DNA of 64,000 nucleotides. It comes from Hyphomicrobiales bacterium. GTDB lineage: Bacteria; Pseudomonadota; Alphaproteobacteria; Rhizobiales; Rhizobiaceae. A program made the translations under genes and the position numbers. The notes beneath the pieces were generated by a model. That model had not been told where the DNA came from. It did not search any database and was given only the letters and a program-made list of their open reading frames with translations. The stretch covers positions 90,512 through 154,511 of the forward strand of contig UCCS01000008.1 in NCBI GenBank assembly GCA_900470965.1, given 5' to 3'. Shown piece by piece: positions 1-9,800 of the stretch; the first letter of the stretch is position 1, and each line of letters begins with the position of its first letter.

Positions 1-73
1 GAATGAAATTCATCACGATGGCGAATGCCAGGGCGACCGCATAGACGCCGAGGCGCCGTCCGGAAACACGCAT
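1..73 (-). CDS. ABC transporter permease, N-terminal fragment (window edge)
   Basis: Only the first 24 codons are inside the window. They read MRVSGRRLGVYAVALAFAIV and onward, a short basic stretch followed by a hydrophobic segment, as expected for the first membrane helix of an inner-membrane permease. A good ribosome site (GAGGAAGGGA) sits just before the ATG. It starts 18 bases after the stop of the peptide-type binding protein on the same strand, so it is most likely the DppB/OppB-type permease of that importer. The assignment rests mainly on position, because too little protein is visible for a family match. Confidence 0.6.
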   Translation of the reverse strand, partial: MRVSGRRLGVYAVALAFAIVMNFI

Positions 74-91
74 ATCCCTTCCTCGCCGGTC

Positions 92-1786
92 TTATTGGAC
101 CGGCTTCAGGCGCAGGAGATGCATAAGGCGCATCCGGTTGTTGTCATGATCTTCCGGGTTCATGACCGGATCCTTGTCGGTCACCCAGCCGGTGAAACGC
201 TTGCTCGAAAACTGATACCAGGTCGGTCCGTTGAAGACAGGCACGACCGGGAAGTCATCGGCAACCAGCAGCTGAATATCGTTGAAGATCTTCTTGTGAT
301 CCTCATCCGATGTCGCCTTCAGATACTGGTCGAAAAGCGCATCGAGTTTCGGGTTCGAGTAGCGCGAGGGAGCGCCGGTGATGCGCCCGCCATAGGCGGT
401 CGAGAGGTTCTGGTAATAGCCGCGGAAAGGTGTGGCGCCATCGGCGCGCGAGTTCATCACGACCTCGAAGCTGCCATCGAGAATCTGCTTGCGCCATTGT
501 TCGTATTCGGGAGTGGCAACCGAGGCATTGATGCCGGCCGCACGCAAGCCTTCAACGGCGATCTGCACGGCGTCGATCCAGTCCGTCCAGCCATTCGGGA
601 CGATAATCGGAAAAGTGATTGGCTTGCCGCTGGGGCTCGTGCGGAAACCGTCCGCACCCTTCTTGTAACCGGCATCGTCGAGGATCTTGTTGGCCTTGTC
701 GGTATCCAGGCCCATGAAGGCATCCTTGTCGCCTTCAGCCGCCTTGTTGATCCAGCCTTCAAAACGCGGCGGCAGACCGGAGGCGTGCTCGTTGACAACC
801 GGATAACCGAAGCCCGCAATATCGACCATCGACTTGCGGTCCATGGCAAGGCTGAAGGCGTGGCGGAAGTTGAGGTCCTTATAGGCTTCCAGATTGCCCT
901 CATCCTTGGTCTTGAAGTTCATCTGGAAGGCAACGGTCTCGGCCGGCGGCTGCCAATAGCCGTTATGTTCGGCGTCGAGCGCCACGAATGTCTTGTCGAT
1001 CTCGGGAATGAAGGAGCCGATCCAGTCCATATTGCCCTCGGGCAGGGTCGCGAGCATCTGGTCGTTGCCGGAAATCTGCGGCAGGCGCAGGCAATCGACA
1101 TGCAAAGAGGCTGCATCCCAATAGTTCGGGTTGCGGCACTGCTCATAAACCTGCGGTGTGAAGCGGCGCACTTCCGTCATCGGACCGGAGCCAACCGGCT
1201 TCTCGTTTCTGAATGCCACGGGATCGGAAACATCCTTCCAGACATGCTCGGGAACGACGGCGAGGTCGGCCAGCGATTCCGGGAAGTCGGAATTGACGGC
1301 CTTGAGCTTGATCGTCACCTCAGTCGGCGAAGGCGCCTCGACGGATGCCACGGTTTCGCCGACACCAACGGTATCGAGCGCGGCATTCTTCAGCATCAGA
1401 TCGATCGTATATTTGACGTCCGCCGATGTCAGCGGCTGGCCGTCCGACCATTTCACGCCCGGGCGCAGTTCATAGGTGATCGACTTCATGTCGTCGGAAA
1501 ACTTGTAGTTCGTGGCAAGGCGCCAGACCGGCTTGCCACCGTCCTGTGCGTTGAAGATGACGAGCGGCTCATAGATGAAATCCATGGTGCTCTGCCGGCG
1601 GCCGGCAAGGTCGAATGGATTGAAGTTCTGCACCCAGCTCGTCTGCTCTTCGATATGCATCGTCAGAACGGCTTCGGCGGCCGAAACAGCCGATGCGCCA
1701 AACGCCATCACCGCCGTCAAGGCGGTCGCCGCCGCCCAGCCGGCACGCGCGGAAACACTGCGGATTACGCTCTTATCCAGTCCCAT
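92..1786 (-). CDS. ABC transporter substrate-binding protein, family 5 (DppA/OppA type)
   Basis: Periplasmic binding protein of 564 residues, the usual size for the peptide/nickel/opine family 5. It would deliver a peptide or other small ligand to the permease that begins directly downstream. The N-terminus is a signal peptide (basic start, hydrophobic core, AVSA-A cleavage region near residue 37). The family signature follows: an N-terminal block with NFNPFD and IYEPLV, then LRPGVKWSDGQPLTSADV, typical of SBP_bac_5. The start at 1786 (MGLDKS) is preferred over an upstream in-frame ATG at 1822 because AAGGGA lies ten bases before it and the shorter form begins directly with the signal peptide. 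The ligand cannot be read from sequence. Confidence 0.9.
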   Translation of the reverse strand: MGLDKSVIRSVSARAGWAAATALTAVMAFGASAVSAAEAVLTMHIEEQTSWVQNFNPFDLAGRRQSTMDFIYEPLVIFNAQDGGKPVWRLATNYKFSDDMKSITYELRPGVKWSDGQPLTSADVKYTIDLMLKNAALDTVGVGETVASVEAPSPTEVTIKLKAVNSDFPESLADLAVVPEHVWKDVSDPVAFRNEKPVGSGPMTEVRRFTPQVYEQCRNPNYWDAASLHVDCLRLPQISGNDQMLATLPEGNMDWIGSFIPEIDKTFVALDAEHNGYWQPPAETVAFQMNFKTKDEGNLEAYKDLNFRHAFSLAMDRKSMVDIAGFGYPVVNEHASGLPPRFEGWINKAAEGDKDAFMGLDTDKANKILDDAGYKKGADGFRTSPSGKPITFPIIVPNGWTDWIDAVQIAVEGLRAAGINASVATPEYEQWRKQILDGSFEVVMNSRADGATPFRGYYQNLSTAYGGRITGAPSRYSNPKLDALFDQYLKATSDEDHKKIFNDIQLLVADDFPVVPVFNGPTWYQFSSKRFTGWVTDKDPVMNPEDHDNNRMRLMHLLRLKPVQ

Positions 1787-1820
1787 TTTTACGTTCCCTT
1801 GCTTGTTATTTTTTAGATTC

Positions 1821-1840
1821 AATCAAATTGATTTAATCAA
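1821..1840. promoter_or_regulatory. Overlapping palindromes, putative operator
   Basis: The sequence AATCAAATTGATTTAATCAA contains two overlapping 13-base palindromes, AATCAA-A-TTGATT and TTGATT-T-AATCAA, which share the central TTGATT. It sits 35 to 54 bases upstream of the start of the family 5 binding-protein gene, where an operator would be expected. The cognate regulator is unknown. The neighbouring Lrp/AsnC gene is one candidate by position only. Confidence 0.4.
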
Positions 1841-2099
1841 GCTAACGCAGGATTTCCGATCCGGTCAATCGGGTGGAAACTAAAATTTCGGCTCCAACAT
1901 TTGAACTTGATCGCGTCGGCGCAGATGCCGACAGATTGCTCGCCAACCGCGGCTTCGCCGGGAAAACTGAATTGTCATACTTATTGTGCGTCGCGAAAAG
2001 CCTGGCGCAAGCGCCATTCGCCAGACTGAATTCGTTAAGGCGTGACTATTTGATCCAGCCTATGTTGAAGCCATGACGGCCTACTTTTCAGCACGTTCA

Positions 2100-2123
2100 G
2101 CCGTCCAGCATCTGCTGGGCGGC
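2100..2123. terminator. Hairpin downstream of the Lrp-type gene
   Basis: The arms GCCGTCCAGCA and TGCTGGGCGGC are separated by two bases, giving an 11-pair stem with one G-U. It lies about 33 bases beyond the stop of the minus-strand regulator gene. There is no clear U tract, and the wobble pair favours the plus-strand transcript, so its role as a terminator is tentative. Confidence 0.35.
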
Positions 2124-2155
2124 TATTTCACCGATTATCGGTTCAGATCAGCGTC

Positions 2156-2623
2156 TTAAAGACCTACCGGAAAACCTTCGAACGGCTTGATTTCCTTGAG
2201 GACGAAGGTGGTCTGCATTTCCTTGATACGCGGCAGACGGCGCACGACAGACATCGCGAAATCGGCATAGGAATCGAGATCAGGAGAGACGACCTGCAGC
2301 AGAAAATCCGAGTCTCCGGCAATGCTGTAGCAGGCGACAACCTCCCGCAGCCGTGCAACTTCGGCGGCAAAGGCGTCCGCCTCCGCCTCGTTATGGCCAT
2401 CGATCTTCACTCGGATGAAGGCAAGGACCCCAAGCCCGAGTTTGCGCCGATTGAGATCGGCCCGGTAACCCCGGATCACACCCGTCTCTTCGAGCTGACG
2501 TACCTTTCGCCAACAAGGAGACGTCGACATGCCGACGCGCTCGGACAGTTCCTGATTTGTCAGCCGCCCGTCGGCCTGTAGGCTTGAAAGAATTTTCAGC
2601 TCAACTGACTCAAACGTCGCCAT
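2156..2623 (-). CDS. Lrp/AsnC family transcriptional regulator
   Basis: A 155-residue protein with the standard Lrp/AsnC layout. The N-terminal helix-turn-helix (about residues 8-60) includes LSSLQADGRLTNQELSERVG, MSTSPCWRKVRQLEETGVI and the linker GYRADLNRRKLGLGVLAF. The C-terminal RAM/ligand-binding domain runs to about residue 150 and contains the VVACYSIAGDSDFLLQVV strand typical of the family. These proteins form dimers or octamers and usually respond to amino acids. The gene is divergent from a DUF2000 gene 132 bases away, so that neighbour is a likely target. Effector unknown. Confidence 0.9.
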   Translation of the reverse strand: MATFESVELKILSSLQADGRLTNQELSERVGMSTSPCWRKVRQLEETGVIRGYRADLNRRKLGLGVLAFIRVKIDGHNEAEADAFAAEVARLREVVACYSIAGDSDFLLQVVSPDLDSYADFAMSVVRRLPRIKEMQTTFVLKEIKPFEGFPVGL

Positions 2624-2755
2624 CGGTAATATCTACCCAAAAATCGCATCGACTGGGTGAAGCCTACCAAATATCCACGCTGAACGGCAATATCAGATAA
2701 GATCCTTCTGCGGTGATCGCTTAGGCTGCGGCCATCGCAATCTCAGGTCTTTCCC

Positions 2756-3172
2756 ATGCTGTCAGATATCCGCATTGCCATTGTCGTCGATCCCAAACTC
2801 CCGCCAGCCCTCATTGCAAATACCGTCAGCGCCATTGGCATAGGCATGGGCGCCAAGATGCCACTTCTCGGCGCCGAAAGGCTCAGCGACCATGCCGGAA
2901 GGACCACCGATATCGTCTCCAACCGACCTGTGCCGATTCTGCAGGCCGACGGACAGACGATCCGCCAGATCATGTTGAAGGCGCTGAACCAACCGGAGGA
3001 ACATGCCATCGTACCGTTTCCCGCTTTTGCGCGGTCACTGCACGATTATACTGATTATCAGCGCAGTTTCCCGGACAGGGACTTGAGCGAAGAAGAGATC
3101 GATGGGCTGGGCCTTGCAGGGCCAGCGAAATGGGTGAGGTCGCTGACCGGTTCCCTGAAATTACTGCGCTAG
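2756..3172 (+). CDS. DUF2000 family protein
   Basis: A 138-residue protein matching the DUF2000 family as I remember it. It opens with IRIAIVVDPKLPPALIANT, continues with an AIGIGMGAKMP motif, and ends with a YTDYQRSF/ALAGPAKWVRSLTGSLKLLR-like tail. The biochemical role of the family is not established. There is no signal peptide or membrane segment, so the protein is presumably cytoplasmic. It is divergent from the Lrp/AsnC regulator, an arrangement that suggests it is regulated by it. The ATG at 2756 has only a weak ribosome site, but the protein begins naturally there. Confidence 0.75.
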   Translation: MLSDIRIAIVVDPKLPPALIANTVSAIGIGMGAKMPLLGAERLSDHAGRTTDIVSNRPVPILQADGQTIRQIMLKALNQPEEHAIVPFPAFARSLHDYTDYQRSFPDRDLSEEEIDGLGLAGPAKWVRSLTGSLKLLR

Positions 3173-3278
3173 ATCGCCGAGCCAGCACAACAAAAGGCTT
3201 TGTTGTCGCCGGGACATGTTTGGTGGTGCAAAGCGACGTCTTAATCGATACCCAAGGCCGACTGGTTTGGAGTAGATC

Positions 3279-3908
3279 ATGAGCGTCCTTCGAGTTCTTG
3301 GCAGGCAATCATCCATCAACGTTCGCAAGGTGCTCTGGACCTGCGAAGAGATCGGCATCGATTACGTGCAGGAGGATTGGGGAACGGGATTTGCCTCGAC
3401 CAGGACACCGGAATTCCTCGCACTCAATCCGAATGGTCTCGTGCCGGTCATCGAAAGCGATGACGGCATCTTGTGGGAATCCAACACGATCTGCCGTTAT
3501 CTCGCGTCCAGACACAGCCGCGACGATCTCCTACCGTCGTCCCCCTGGAGGCGGGCACTGGTCGAGCGATGGATGGATTGGCAGGCAACAGAGCTGAACA
3601 GTGCCTGGCGCGGCGCGTTCCAGGGGCTTGTGCGCAAGGACGCCGCTTATGCGGACCCCTCGATCATTGCCGCAAGCGCCAGGGATTGGAACGGTAAGAT
3701 GGCGATCCTGGAAAATACCCTCTCGACGGGCGGACCTTTCGTGACGGGAGATCACTTCACGCTGGCGGATATTTTGATTGGCCTGTCGATCAATCGCTGG
3801 TTTCACACACCGATCGAACGACCCGCGCTGTCCGCGGTCACAGCCTACTTCGATCGCCTCAAGGAACGACCGTCCTTCCGGCGAGGCGGTTACGATGCGG
3901 TGCCGTGA
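3279..3908 (+). CDS. Glutathione S-transferase family protein
   Basis: A 209-residue GST-fold protein that probably conjugates or reduces with glutathione in the cytoplasm. The N-terminal thioredoxin-like domain (residues about 1-80) shows NVRKVLWTCEEIGIDY, the cis-proline loop NPNGLVPVIE and the glutathione-contact motif ESNTICRYLA. The C-terminal all-helical domain contains the conserved FTLADILIGLSINRWF helix. Length is normal. It is preceded by GGAGTAGATC, an acceptable ribosome site. It lies in a loose same-strand series of small redox and detoxification genes, and the substrate is unknown. Confidence 0.9.
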   Translation: MSVLRVLGRQSSINVRKVLWTCEEIGIDYVQEDWGTGFASTRTPEFLALNPNGLVPVIESDDGILWESNTICRYLASRHSRDDLLPSSPWRRALVERWMDWQATELNSAWRGAFQGLVRKDAAYADPSIIAASARDWNGKMAILENTLSTGGPFVTGDHFTLADILIGLSINRWFHTPIERPALSAVTAYFDRLKERPSFRRGGYDAVP

Positions 3909-4095
3909 GCTCAGGTGTTTAAATACCGCATGCTCGCGGTGTCGGCGCTAGTGGCGATACGGACCAACAGCAAGGAAGAGCAGATATCCGGCATCGACTT
4001 TGAAGGTTTCGCACAGAGATATCCAATCGGGGCTCGGAATCTTCGCTGGCAATCGCTACTTCGTTCCTGATGTGATCGTGGGAGAAGGGGAGCCC

Positions 4096-4614
4096 GTGCA
4101 GGCGGACCTACAGAAAGATATAACGGCCTGGTTCCAGTCGCTGGAGCCCAGCAAGCCGGTTGAGATGGTCGGATTATGGCGAGGCGCTGGCGTTCCATCG
4201 GGGCATCCGCTCGATGGCGTCCTCGAAAACCTGCGATGGTTCGGCAAACGCTTTCATCCTGACATGCGGGCCGACGCCCTACTCTTTCAGTGGCATCCGG
4301 GACGGCTCGTGGCCATCGATCCGCGCTTCGTCCCTATCGGGCTTGCGATCAAGCTGGCGCCATTCGGACGGACCGCCCTCGCCCAAACCACGTTTTCGTA
4401 TTTTCATAAGGTATTCCGCGCACGAGGCACGACAGCCGCACTGGAGGTTCGGACATTCGAGCACATCGCAAGCGCTGCAATGGTCTACAACGAGCAGCCG
4501 ATCGTCGACCACTTCAGGCGGGTGGATGAAAATACGCTGGCTGGGATGATGTGCGTGCGCGACGACGAAAGGCGGTTCTTCTTCAAACTCACGAAGATCG
4601 ACGCTCAGGCCTAG
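4096..4614 (+). CDS. GXWXG / DUF4334 domain protein
   Basis: About 172 residues. The N-terminal GXWXG domain is recognised by VEMVGLWRGAGVPSGHPLDG followed by LRWFGKRF. The C-terminal half (ALLFQWHPGRLVAIDP onward, ending with MMCVRDDERRFFFKL) matches the DUF4334 domain that normally accompanies it. Function is not known for the family. I prefer the GTG at 4096 (MQADLQKD) because GGAGAAGGGGA precedes it and family members begin about 20 residues before the GXWXG motif. A longer frame runs from a TTG at 4000 without a good ribosome site. It ends four bases before the cytochrome gene, so the two are probably co-transcribed. Confidence 0.75.
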   Translation: MQADLQKDITAWFQSLEPSKPVEMVGLWRGAGVPSGHPLDGVLENLRWFGKRFHPDMRADALLFQWHPGRLVAIDPRFVPIGLAIKLAPFGRTALAQTTFSYFHKVFRARGTTAALEVRTFEHIASAAMVYNEQPIVDHFRRVDENTLAGMMCVRDDERRFFFKLTKIDAQA

Positions 4615-4618
4615 AACG

Positions 4619-4987
4619 ATGTTGAGAACAATCGCATGGGCGATCACGGCAGCTTCGGTTGCGGGCAACGGTTTCGCCGCTGATGCGGACCGTGGCGCGA
4701 GAACTTTCCGGGCCTGTTCTTCATGTCACATTATCGATGACACCAGAAGTACATTCGCCCCCTCTCTGAAGGGGGTCGTGGGGCGGCGGGCAGCTGTCAT
4801 AGATGATTACGCCTACTCACCCGCCTTGAAGAAAGCCGGCGAAGACGGGCTTGTCTGGAACGAGCATGAACTTGCGGAATTTCTGGCAAGCCCGAGCAGA
4901 AAAATCCCCGGCACAAAGATGCGCTTCTGGGGGCTCTGGAGCTTCGAGATCGACGACCTTATCGCCTTCCTGAAGGCAAATCCGTAG
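4619..4987 (+). CDS. Class I c-type cytochrome
   Basis: A 122-residue soluble periplasmic cytochrome c. The first 20 residues form a Sec signal peptide (AITAASVAGNGFAA). The haem-binding motif CSSCH is at residues 33-37, and the likely axial methionine is M101 in IPGTKM, the standard spacing for short mitochondrial-like cytochromes c. The C-terminal helix (FEIDDLIAFLKANP) is typical. It starts four bases after the GXWXG gene. Its electron donor and acceptor are not evident from the neighbours. Confidence 0.9.
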   Translation: MLRTIAWAITAASVAGNGFAADADRGARTFRACSSCHIIDDTRSTFAPSLKGVVGRRAAVIDDYAYSPALKKAGEDGLVWNEHELAEFLASPSRKIPGTKMRFWGLWSFEIDDLIAFLKANP

Positions 4988-5180
4988 CAGCGCAGGCGGC
5001 GGACGATGGCAGGCCTATAAGAGCTTTGTCACCTCCTCCACGTGAATTCGCAGGATGAGCGCCCTCCACAATTCAACCGCTCGTAACGCACATGACACCC
5101 TTGCTGCGAGTGAACTTCCCTCTAGTTCAGTATACCGCGTCGTGCCCTCAGTCGGCGCGGACCAAACTTGGGAGAAAGCG

Positions 5181-5627
5181 ATGCAAGAGGCCCTCGTCGT
5201 TCGCCGCGAAACGCATCTTTCAGCGCCGCCTGCGGCCGTATTCGCCCTGCTGACGGATCCGGAAAAGATCCTCCGCTGGATGGGGACCGAAGCAGAGATC
5301 GAGCCGCAGCCCGGAGGACTCTATCTTGTCAACGTGACTGGCGCACGTTTTGCTCGCGGCTCTTTCCGCGAAGTGGTGCCGGTCCACCGCCTGGCCTATA
5401 GCTTCGGCTGGGATGGCAGCGAAGTGGTGCCGCCGGGCTCGAGCCTAGTCGAGATCGATCTGATCGAGCAGCCTGATGGAACGCTCCTGCGTCTGACGCA
5501 TACTGGCTTGCCCAATGCAGAACAATGCGCCGGGCACGCCGAGGGCTGGGCTCACTACCTTGGCCGGCTGAGCACCGTGGCGGCCGGACGTGACCCGGGA
5601 CCCGATCCCTTTTATGGCAGGAAATGA
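5181..5627 (+). CDS. SRPBCC / AHSA1 family protein
   Basis: A 148-residue START-like (Bet v1 fold) protein of the AHSA1 type. Family features are RRETHLSAPPAAVFALLTDP, LRWMGTEAEIEPQPGGLYLV, FREVVPVHRLAYSFGWDG and the C-terminal LTHTGLPNAEQCAGHAEGW followed by HYLGRL. Such proteins bind hydrophobic ligands and are often encoded beside ArsR regulators, but no ArsR gene is present here. The ATG at 5181 has GGGAGA seven bases ahead and begins at the natural domain edge. An in-frame GTG or ATG further upstream would add an unrelated 42-residue tail. Confidence 0.85.
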   Translation: MQEALVVRRETHLSAPPAAVFALLTDPEKILRWMGTEAEIEPQPGGLYLVNVTGARFARGSFREVVPVHRLAYSFGWDGSEVVPPGSSLVEIDLIEQPDGTLLRLTHTGLPNAEQCAGHAEGWAHYLGRLSTVAAGRDPGPDPFYGRK

Positions 5628-5713
5628 CCAAGCTTCTCATTTGAAAAAAGCCCAATTCACGAGGAAAGCAACGTCTGGCTGACATCCGGTGACCGCTATG
5701 GCATGATCAAGGC

Positions 5714-6772
5714 ATGGATTTGCCCGCCCACCTCGCCTGGCTGATCGATGAGGCCGGCGCCTCGTCCGGCCCTGAACATTTCATAGCCGAGCTTGGCCGC
5801 CAGTTGCTTGACGACGGTCTGCCGCTTGCCGGCGGAGGCCTTACTCTCGCCGTTCCACATCCGATCGTTGCGCGCCGCACCTGGTTGTGGCGGGCGGAGA
5901 CCGGCGCCGTGATCGAAGCGCTCGACTTTGCGGGCAACTCGCTCAACAAGGCTGCGGGCGACTGGCTTGCCGGGCTTGGGCCAGTATATGAAGGAAAGAT
6001 CGGTCGAGGCTCCGACAGTCCGACATTGGGCTGGGCTGGATCCCGCTCGTTCGATCCGGACGAGGCGGACCGGCTGCACCAGGCCGCACGCTTTGCAGTG
6101 GCACCCTTGGCCGCTCTGACCGCACGAACGGCGCTGACAACCCTTTTAGAGGCCTATCTCGGCAAACGCAGTGCCGCGCAGGTGCAGGCCGGAGCGCTCG
6201 GCCGCAGCAGCGGTGAAACCATTCGCGCCGCTTTGCTCTGTGCTGACCTGCGCGATTTCACGGCCCTCTCCGAAGCAACCGAGCCCTCTCTCATGATCAC
6301 CACCCTCGATGCCTGGTTCGATCGTGTTGCAGGCGCGGTACACGCTTTCGGGGGTGAGGTGTTGAAGTTCATTGGTGACGGTGTTCTGGCGATCTTTCCC
6401 GTTACCGGAGCGCCCGGTGAGGCTTGCGAAGCGTCGCTACGCGCCGTCGCGGCTGCCCGTGCCGGCATGGCGCATCTCGACATTACACGGCAAGCACAGG
6501 GCCTGCCGCCGCTACCCTTCGGCGTCGCGCTGCATTTCGGTGAAATGCGTTGGGGCAATATCGGTGCTGCCGACCGGCTGGACTTCACCGCCATCGGCCC
6601 CGCGGTCAACCTGGTCAGCCGGCTGGAAGGGCTCTGCAAATCCCTTGGGCATCGTGTGCTGATATCAGGTGCGCTCGCTGCGGAGGTTGCGACGCAACTG
6701 GTTCCCCTGGGTGAACACCGGTTGCGAGGCATCGCCGATCCCTGCGCTGTCTTCACTCTGCCAACGGATTGA
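5714..6772 (+). CDS. Class III adenylate/guanylate cyclase
   Basis: A 352-residue protein that probably makes cAMP or cGMP. The C-terminal catalytic domain (about residues 170-345) carries the two metal-binding aspartates, D178 in CADLRDFT and D222 in FIGDGVLAIFP. It also has the LDFTAIGPAVNLVSRLEGL segment, which supports nucleotide binding and dimerisation. The N-terminal 160 residues have no domain I can name and may sense a signal. There is no membrane segment, so the protein is cytoplasmic. It ends 66 bases before the convergent ndvB gene. Rhizobia typically carry many such cyclases, so the specific role is open. Confidence 0.88.
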   Translation: MDLPAHLAWLIDEAGASSGPEHFIAELGRQLLDDGLPLAGGGLTLAVPHPIVARRTWLWRAETGAVIEALDFAGNSLNKAAGDWLAGLGPVYEGKIGRGSDSPTLGWAGSRSFDPDEADRLHQAARFAVAPLAALTARTALTTLLEAYLGKRSAAQVQAGALGRSSGETIRAALLCADLRDFTALSEATEPSLMITTLDAWFDRVAGAVHAFGGEVLKFIGDGVLAIFPVTGAPGEACEASLRAVAAARAGMAHLDITRQAQGLPPLPFGVALHFGEMRWGNIGAADRLDFTAIGPAVNLVSRLEGLCKSLGHRVLISGALAAEVATQLVPLGEHRLRGIADPCAVFTLPTD

Positions 6773-6795
6773 ACGACGCGCAGATCGCGGCAATC

Positions 6796-6829
6796 GCCGG
6801 GGCAGTGACACCAGTCAATCTGCCCCGGC
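6796..6829. terminator. Hairpin between convergent cyclase and ndvB genes
   Basis: Perfect 10-pair inverted repeat GCCGGGGCAG / CTGCCCCGGC with a 14-base loop, placed between two convergent stops (6772 and 6839). The position suits a bidirectional terminator, although no long T run follows on either strand. Confidence 0.6.
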
Positions 6830-6838
6830 AGGGAGTTC

Positions 6839-9800
6839 TCATTTCGCCGCCAACAAATATCCCTCGCTCAAATCATCGAGCGCCGTGCCGTTGATCGTCA
6901 CAGAGCAGCGGTTCGCATCCACCTTCGAAACGGAAACCTGATATTTCCCGCTCGGCAGATCGAGTTCGGCGGAGAAGCCGTTCCATCCGGCCGGCAGGAC
7001 CGGCTTGACATGCAGGCGGCCATTTTCCGAGCGGATGCCGAGGATGCCCTCGACTGCCACACGGTAGAGCCAGCCAGCCGAACCGGTGTACCAGCTCCAG
7101 CCGCCGCGGCCCTTGAGCGCACCCTCGCCATAGACGTCACCGGCGATCACATAGGGCTCGATACGATAGACGTCCGCAGACGATTTATCGAGCGAATGAT
7201 TGATCGGATTTAGCATCTCGAAGGCCCGCCAGGCGTCTTCGGCACGACCCATGCGGGCGAGAGCCAGGACTGCCCAGGTGGCAGCATGGGTATACTGACC
7301 GCCGTTTTCGCGAACGCCAGGCGGATAGGCCTTGATCACACCAGGATCGTTGACCGGCTTGACGAAGGGCGGCGTCAAGAGACGGATGAACTTGCCCTCT
7401 TCATCGACGAGCTTGCCAAGGACCGCCTTCATCGCCATGTCGCTGCGTTCCGGATTGCCCTCGCCCGACAGTACGCTCCAGGATTGGGCGATCGAGTCGA
7501 TCTTGTCCTCTTCGGACTGGCTGGAGCCGAGTGGCGCACCGTTATCATAGTAGCCACGGCGATAATATTCTCCGTCCCAGCCGGCCGTTTCGATCGCTTC
7601 CTTGAGCTCGCCAAGATGCGTCGTCCAGTGGCTGACACGTTTAGTATCGCCGCGCGCCTCGGCATAGGCGATGAAGCGGCGTAGCGCGCCGGCCAGGAAC
7701 CAGCCGAGCCAGACGCTCTCGCCGCGGCCGGCCATACCGACCCGATCCATCTTGTCGCACCAGTCACCGCTCATCATCAGCGGCAGGCCGTTGACCCCGG
7801 TGCGCTTAATCGCAAGATCGAGGCCGAGGGCGGCATGCTCGTAGAGCGATGCGGTCGTGTCCGAGATTCGCGGCTGCAGGAAGGCGTCGTACTGACCAGG
7901 GCTGAGCTGCGCGCCTTCGACGAAGGGCAGCATCTCGTCCATGATCGCGGCATCACCGGTCGCCGTGCAATATTGATCTACCGCATAGGCGAGCCAGACC
8001 GGATCGTCGGAGATGTTCGTGCGAACGCCAGCGCCGCTGTCTGCCAGCCACCAGTGCTGGAAGTCGCCTTCCGGGAACTGGCGCCGGCCGGTATCGAGGA
8101 TCTGCTTGCGGGCGATTTCCGGTGAGTGGAGCAAGAAGGCCAGCGAATCCTGCAGCTGATCGCGCAGGTTCCACGCGCCGCTGGACTGGTAGAAGGCGGT
8201 GCGGGCCATGATACGGCAGCCATAGGTCTGATAGGGCAGCCAGCTGTTGACCATGAAGTCGAGGCGCTGATCCGGCGTAGAAACACGCGTCTTGCCGGTA
8301 AAGTTCTTCCAGAAGTCGCGGGTCTGACCAAGAACAGCTTCGAAGCTGACCGAGCGGATCTCAGCAATCAGAGCAGCGGCGTCTTCCTGCGAGGCAGCAT
8401 CGCCCATATAGAAGCAGATGTCGCGTACCTCGCCAGGCGCGATCGTCAGATCGAAGGCCATGGCGGCTGCCGGATCGCCATCGAGGTCCAAAGCGTTGGA
8501 GAGACGCGAGCCCGCTGAGACGGTGCGCGGCTGCTGGATCGTTCCGTGTCGGCCAATGAATTCGCGACGGCTTGTGGAAACGCTCGACGGTGTTTCGCTT
8601 GCCGCAAATGCCGCGACACGCGTCCCGAAGCTCACGCTGAACGGATTGCTCGCGAAGACGGCCCCACTCGTGCTGTCATAGCTGGAGATGATGAAGGGTT
8701 TGCTCTTCGTCGGGTTGTTGCCGAGGATCCATTCGGCATAGCCATAAAGACGCAGCTTGCGTGTCTCGCCCGCATCGTTGCGGATGCGCAGCTGTGTCAG
8801 CTTGACCGACTTTTCCATATGCAGGGTCTGTGCGACCTCCAGGGCGATATCGTCCTGAACCGTTGAGAAGACCGAGTAGCCGAGGCCATGACGGGCTTCG
8901 AAGCGCGTGTCGGAGCGCTGCGCCAGAGACGCATAGGGCACGATGACCGAGCCGCGATCGAGGTCCTTCAGGTAGAAGGCTTCACCCGGCCGGTTGGTGA
9001 CCATGTCATTGGTCCAGGGCGTCAGCTGATGGTCGCGAGAGTTCTGGCTCCAGGTAAAGGCAGCACCTTCGGCCGAAACATGGAAGCCGAAACTATCATT
9101 GGCCATGATGTTGACCCACGGCTGCGGCGTCTGCTCGCCGCCCGACAGGCGCACGACATATTCGCTGCCATCGGCCGCAAAGCCGCCATAGCCGTTCCAG
9201 AAGGCGAGATCGCCGCCATCGGCCTGTACCGGCTCAGCAGTACCGCGGACCATCCTCGGCACCAGGGTGGAATCGCCCCACTGACCGAGCAGCGCGGGTG
9301 ATCCGGCAACGGAACGAGCCTTCTGCAGCTGGTCAATGAGACTGCCGTCGCGGCCACGCAGAACAACGCGCGAGGCAGCGATGATGGCGCCATATGCTTC
9401 CGGTGTCGTCAGGTCCTTGCGCAGCACATAGATGTTGCGCTGGATGCCGGCAATTTCGCTTGCATGGCGCGCCGCGTCGCAGAGCTGGTCGATCGTGCGC
9501 TGCATTTCCGCAGCCGCCTCGCCGGCACGCTCGTTGAAAATCACGAGATCGACCTCGACGCCGCGCGATTGCAGGAGACCCTGAGCCCGCAGCAGTTCCT
9601 TGACGAGATCGGTGCCGAGTTCGTCGGTGATGCGCAGCGTCATCAGCGGCGCATCGCCTGATAGCGTTGCACCCCAGAGAACGGACTGCGACTTAAGACC
9701 CTCGCGAACCGCCTTGCTGTCGGCGCGCAGCGCCATGTCGGGATAGATGATGTAGCGCGCGAACCGTTGATAGGCGGCGGCCTCCTTCGAGTTGACGCCG

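Larger units (their letters stand above)
1787..2155. other. Intergenic region upstream of the family 5 binding protein
   Basis: This 369-base stretch lies between the start of the binding-protein gene and the end of the Lrp-type regulator, both on the minus strand. It should hold the promoter of the peptide importer. It contains the overlapping palindromes at 1821-1840 and a hairpin at 2100-2123. A GTG-initiated frame of 67 codons at 1873-2076 on the plus strand has no recognisable features and is not called a gene. Confidence 0.5.

Noticed and set aside
95-1816. Plus-strand open frame of 573 codons
   Set aside because: Exactly opposite the family 5 binding protein, whose signal peptide and motifs are clear.
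1873-2076. Possible 67-residue plus-strand protein
   Set aside because: GTG start without a ribosome site, no domain, and it lies in the probable promoter region of the importer operon.
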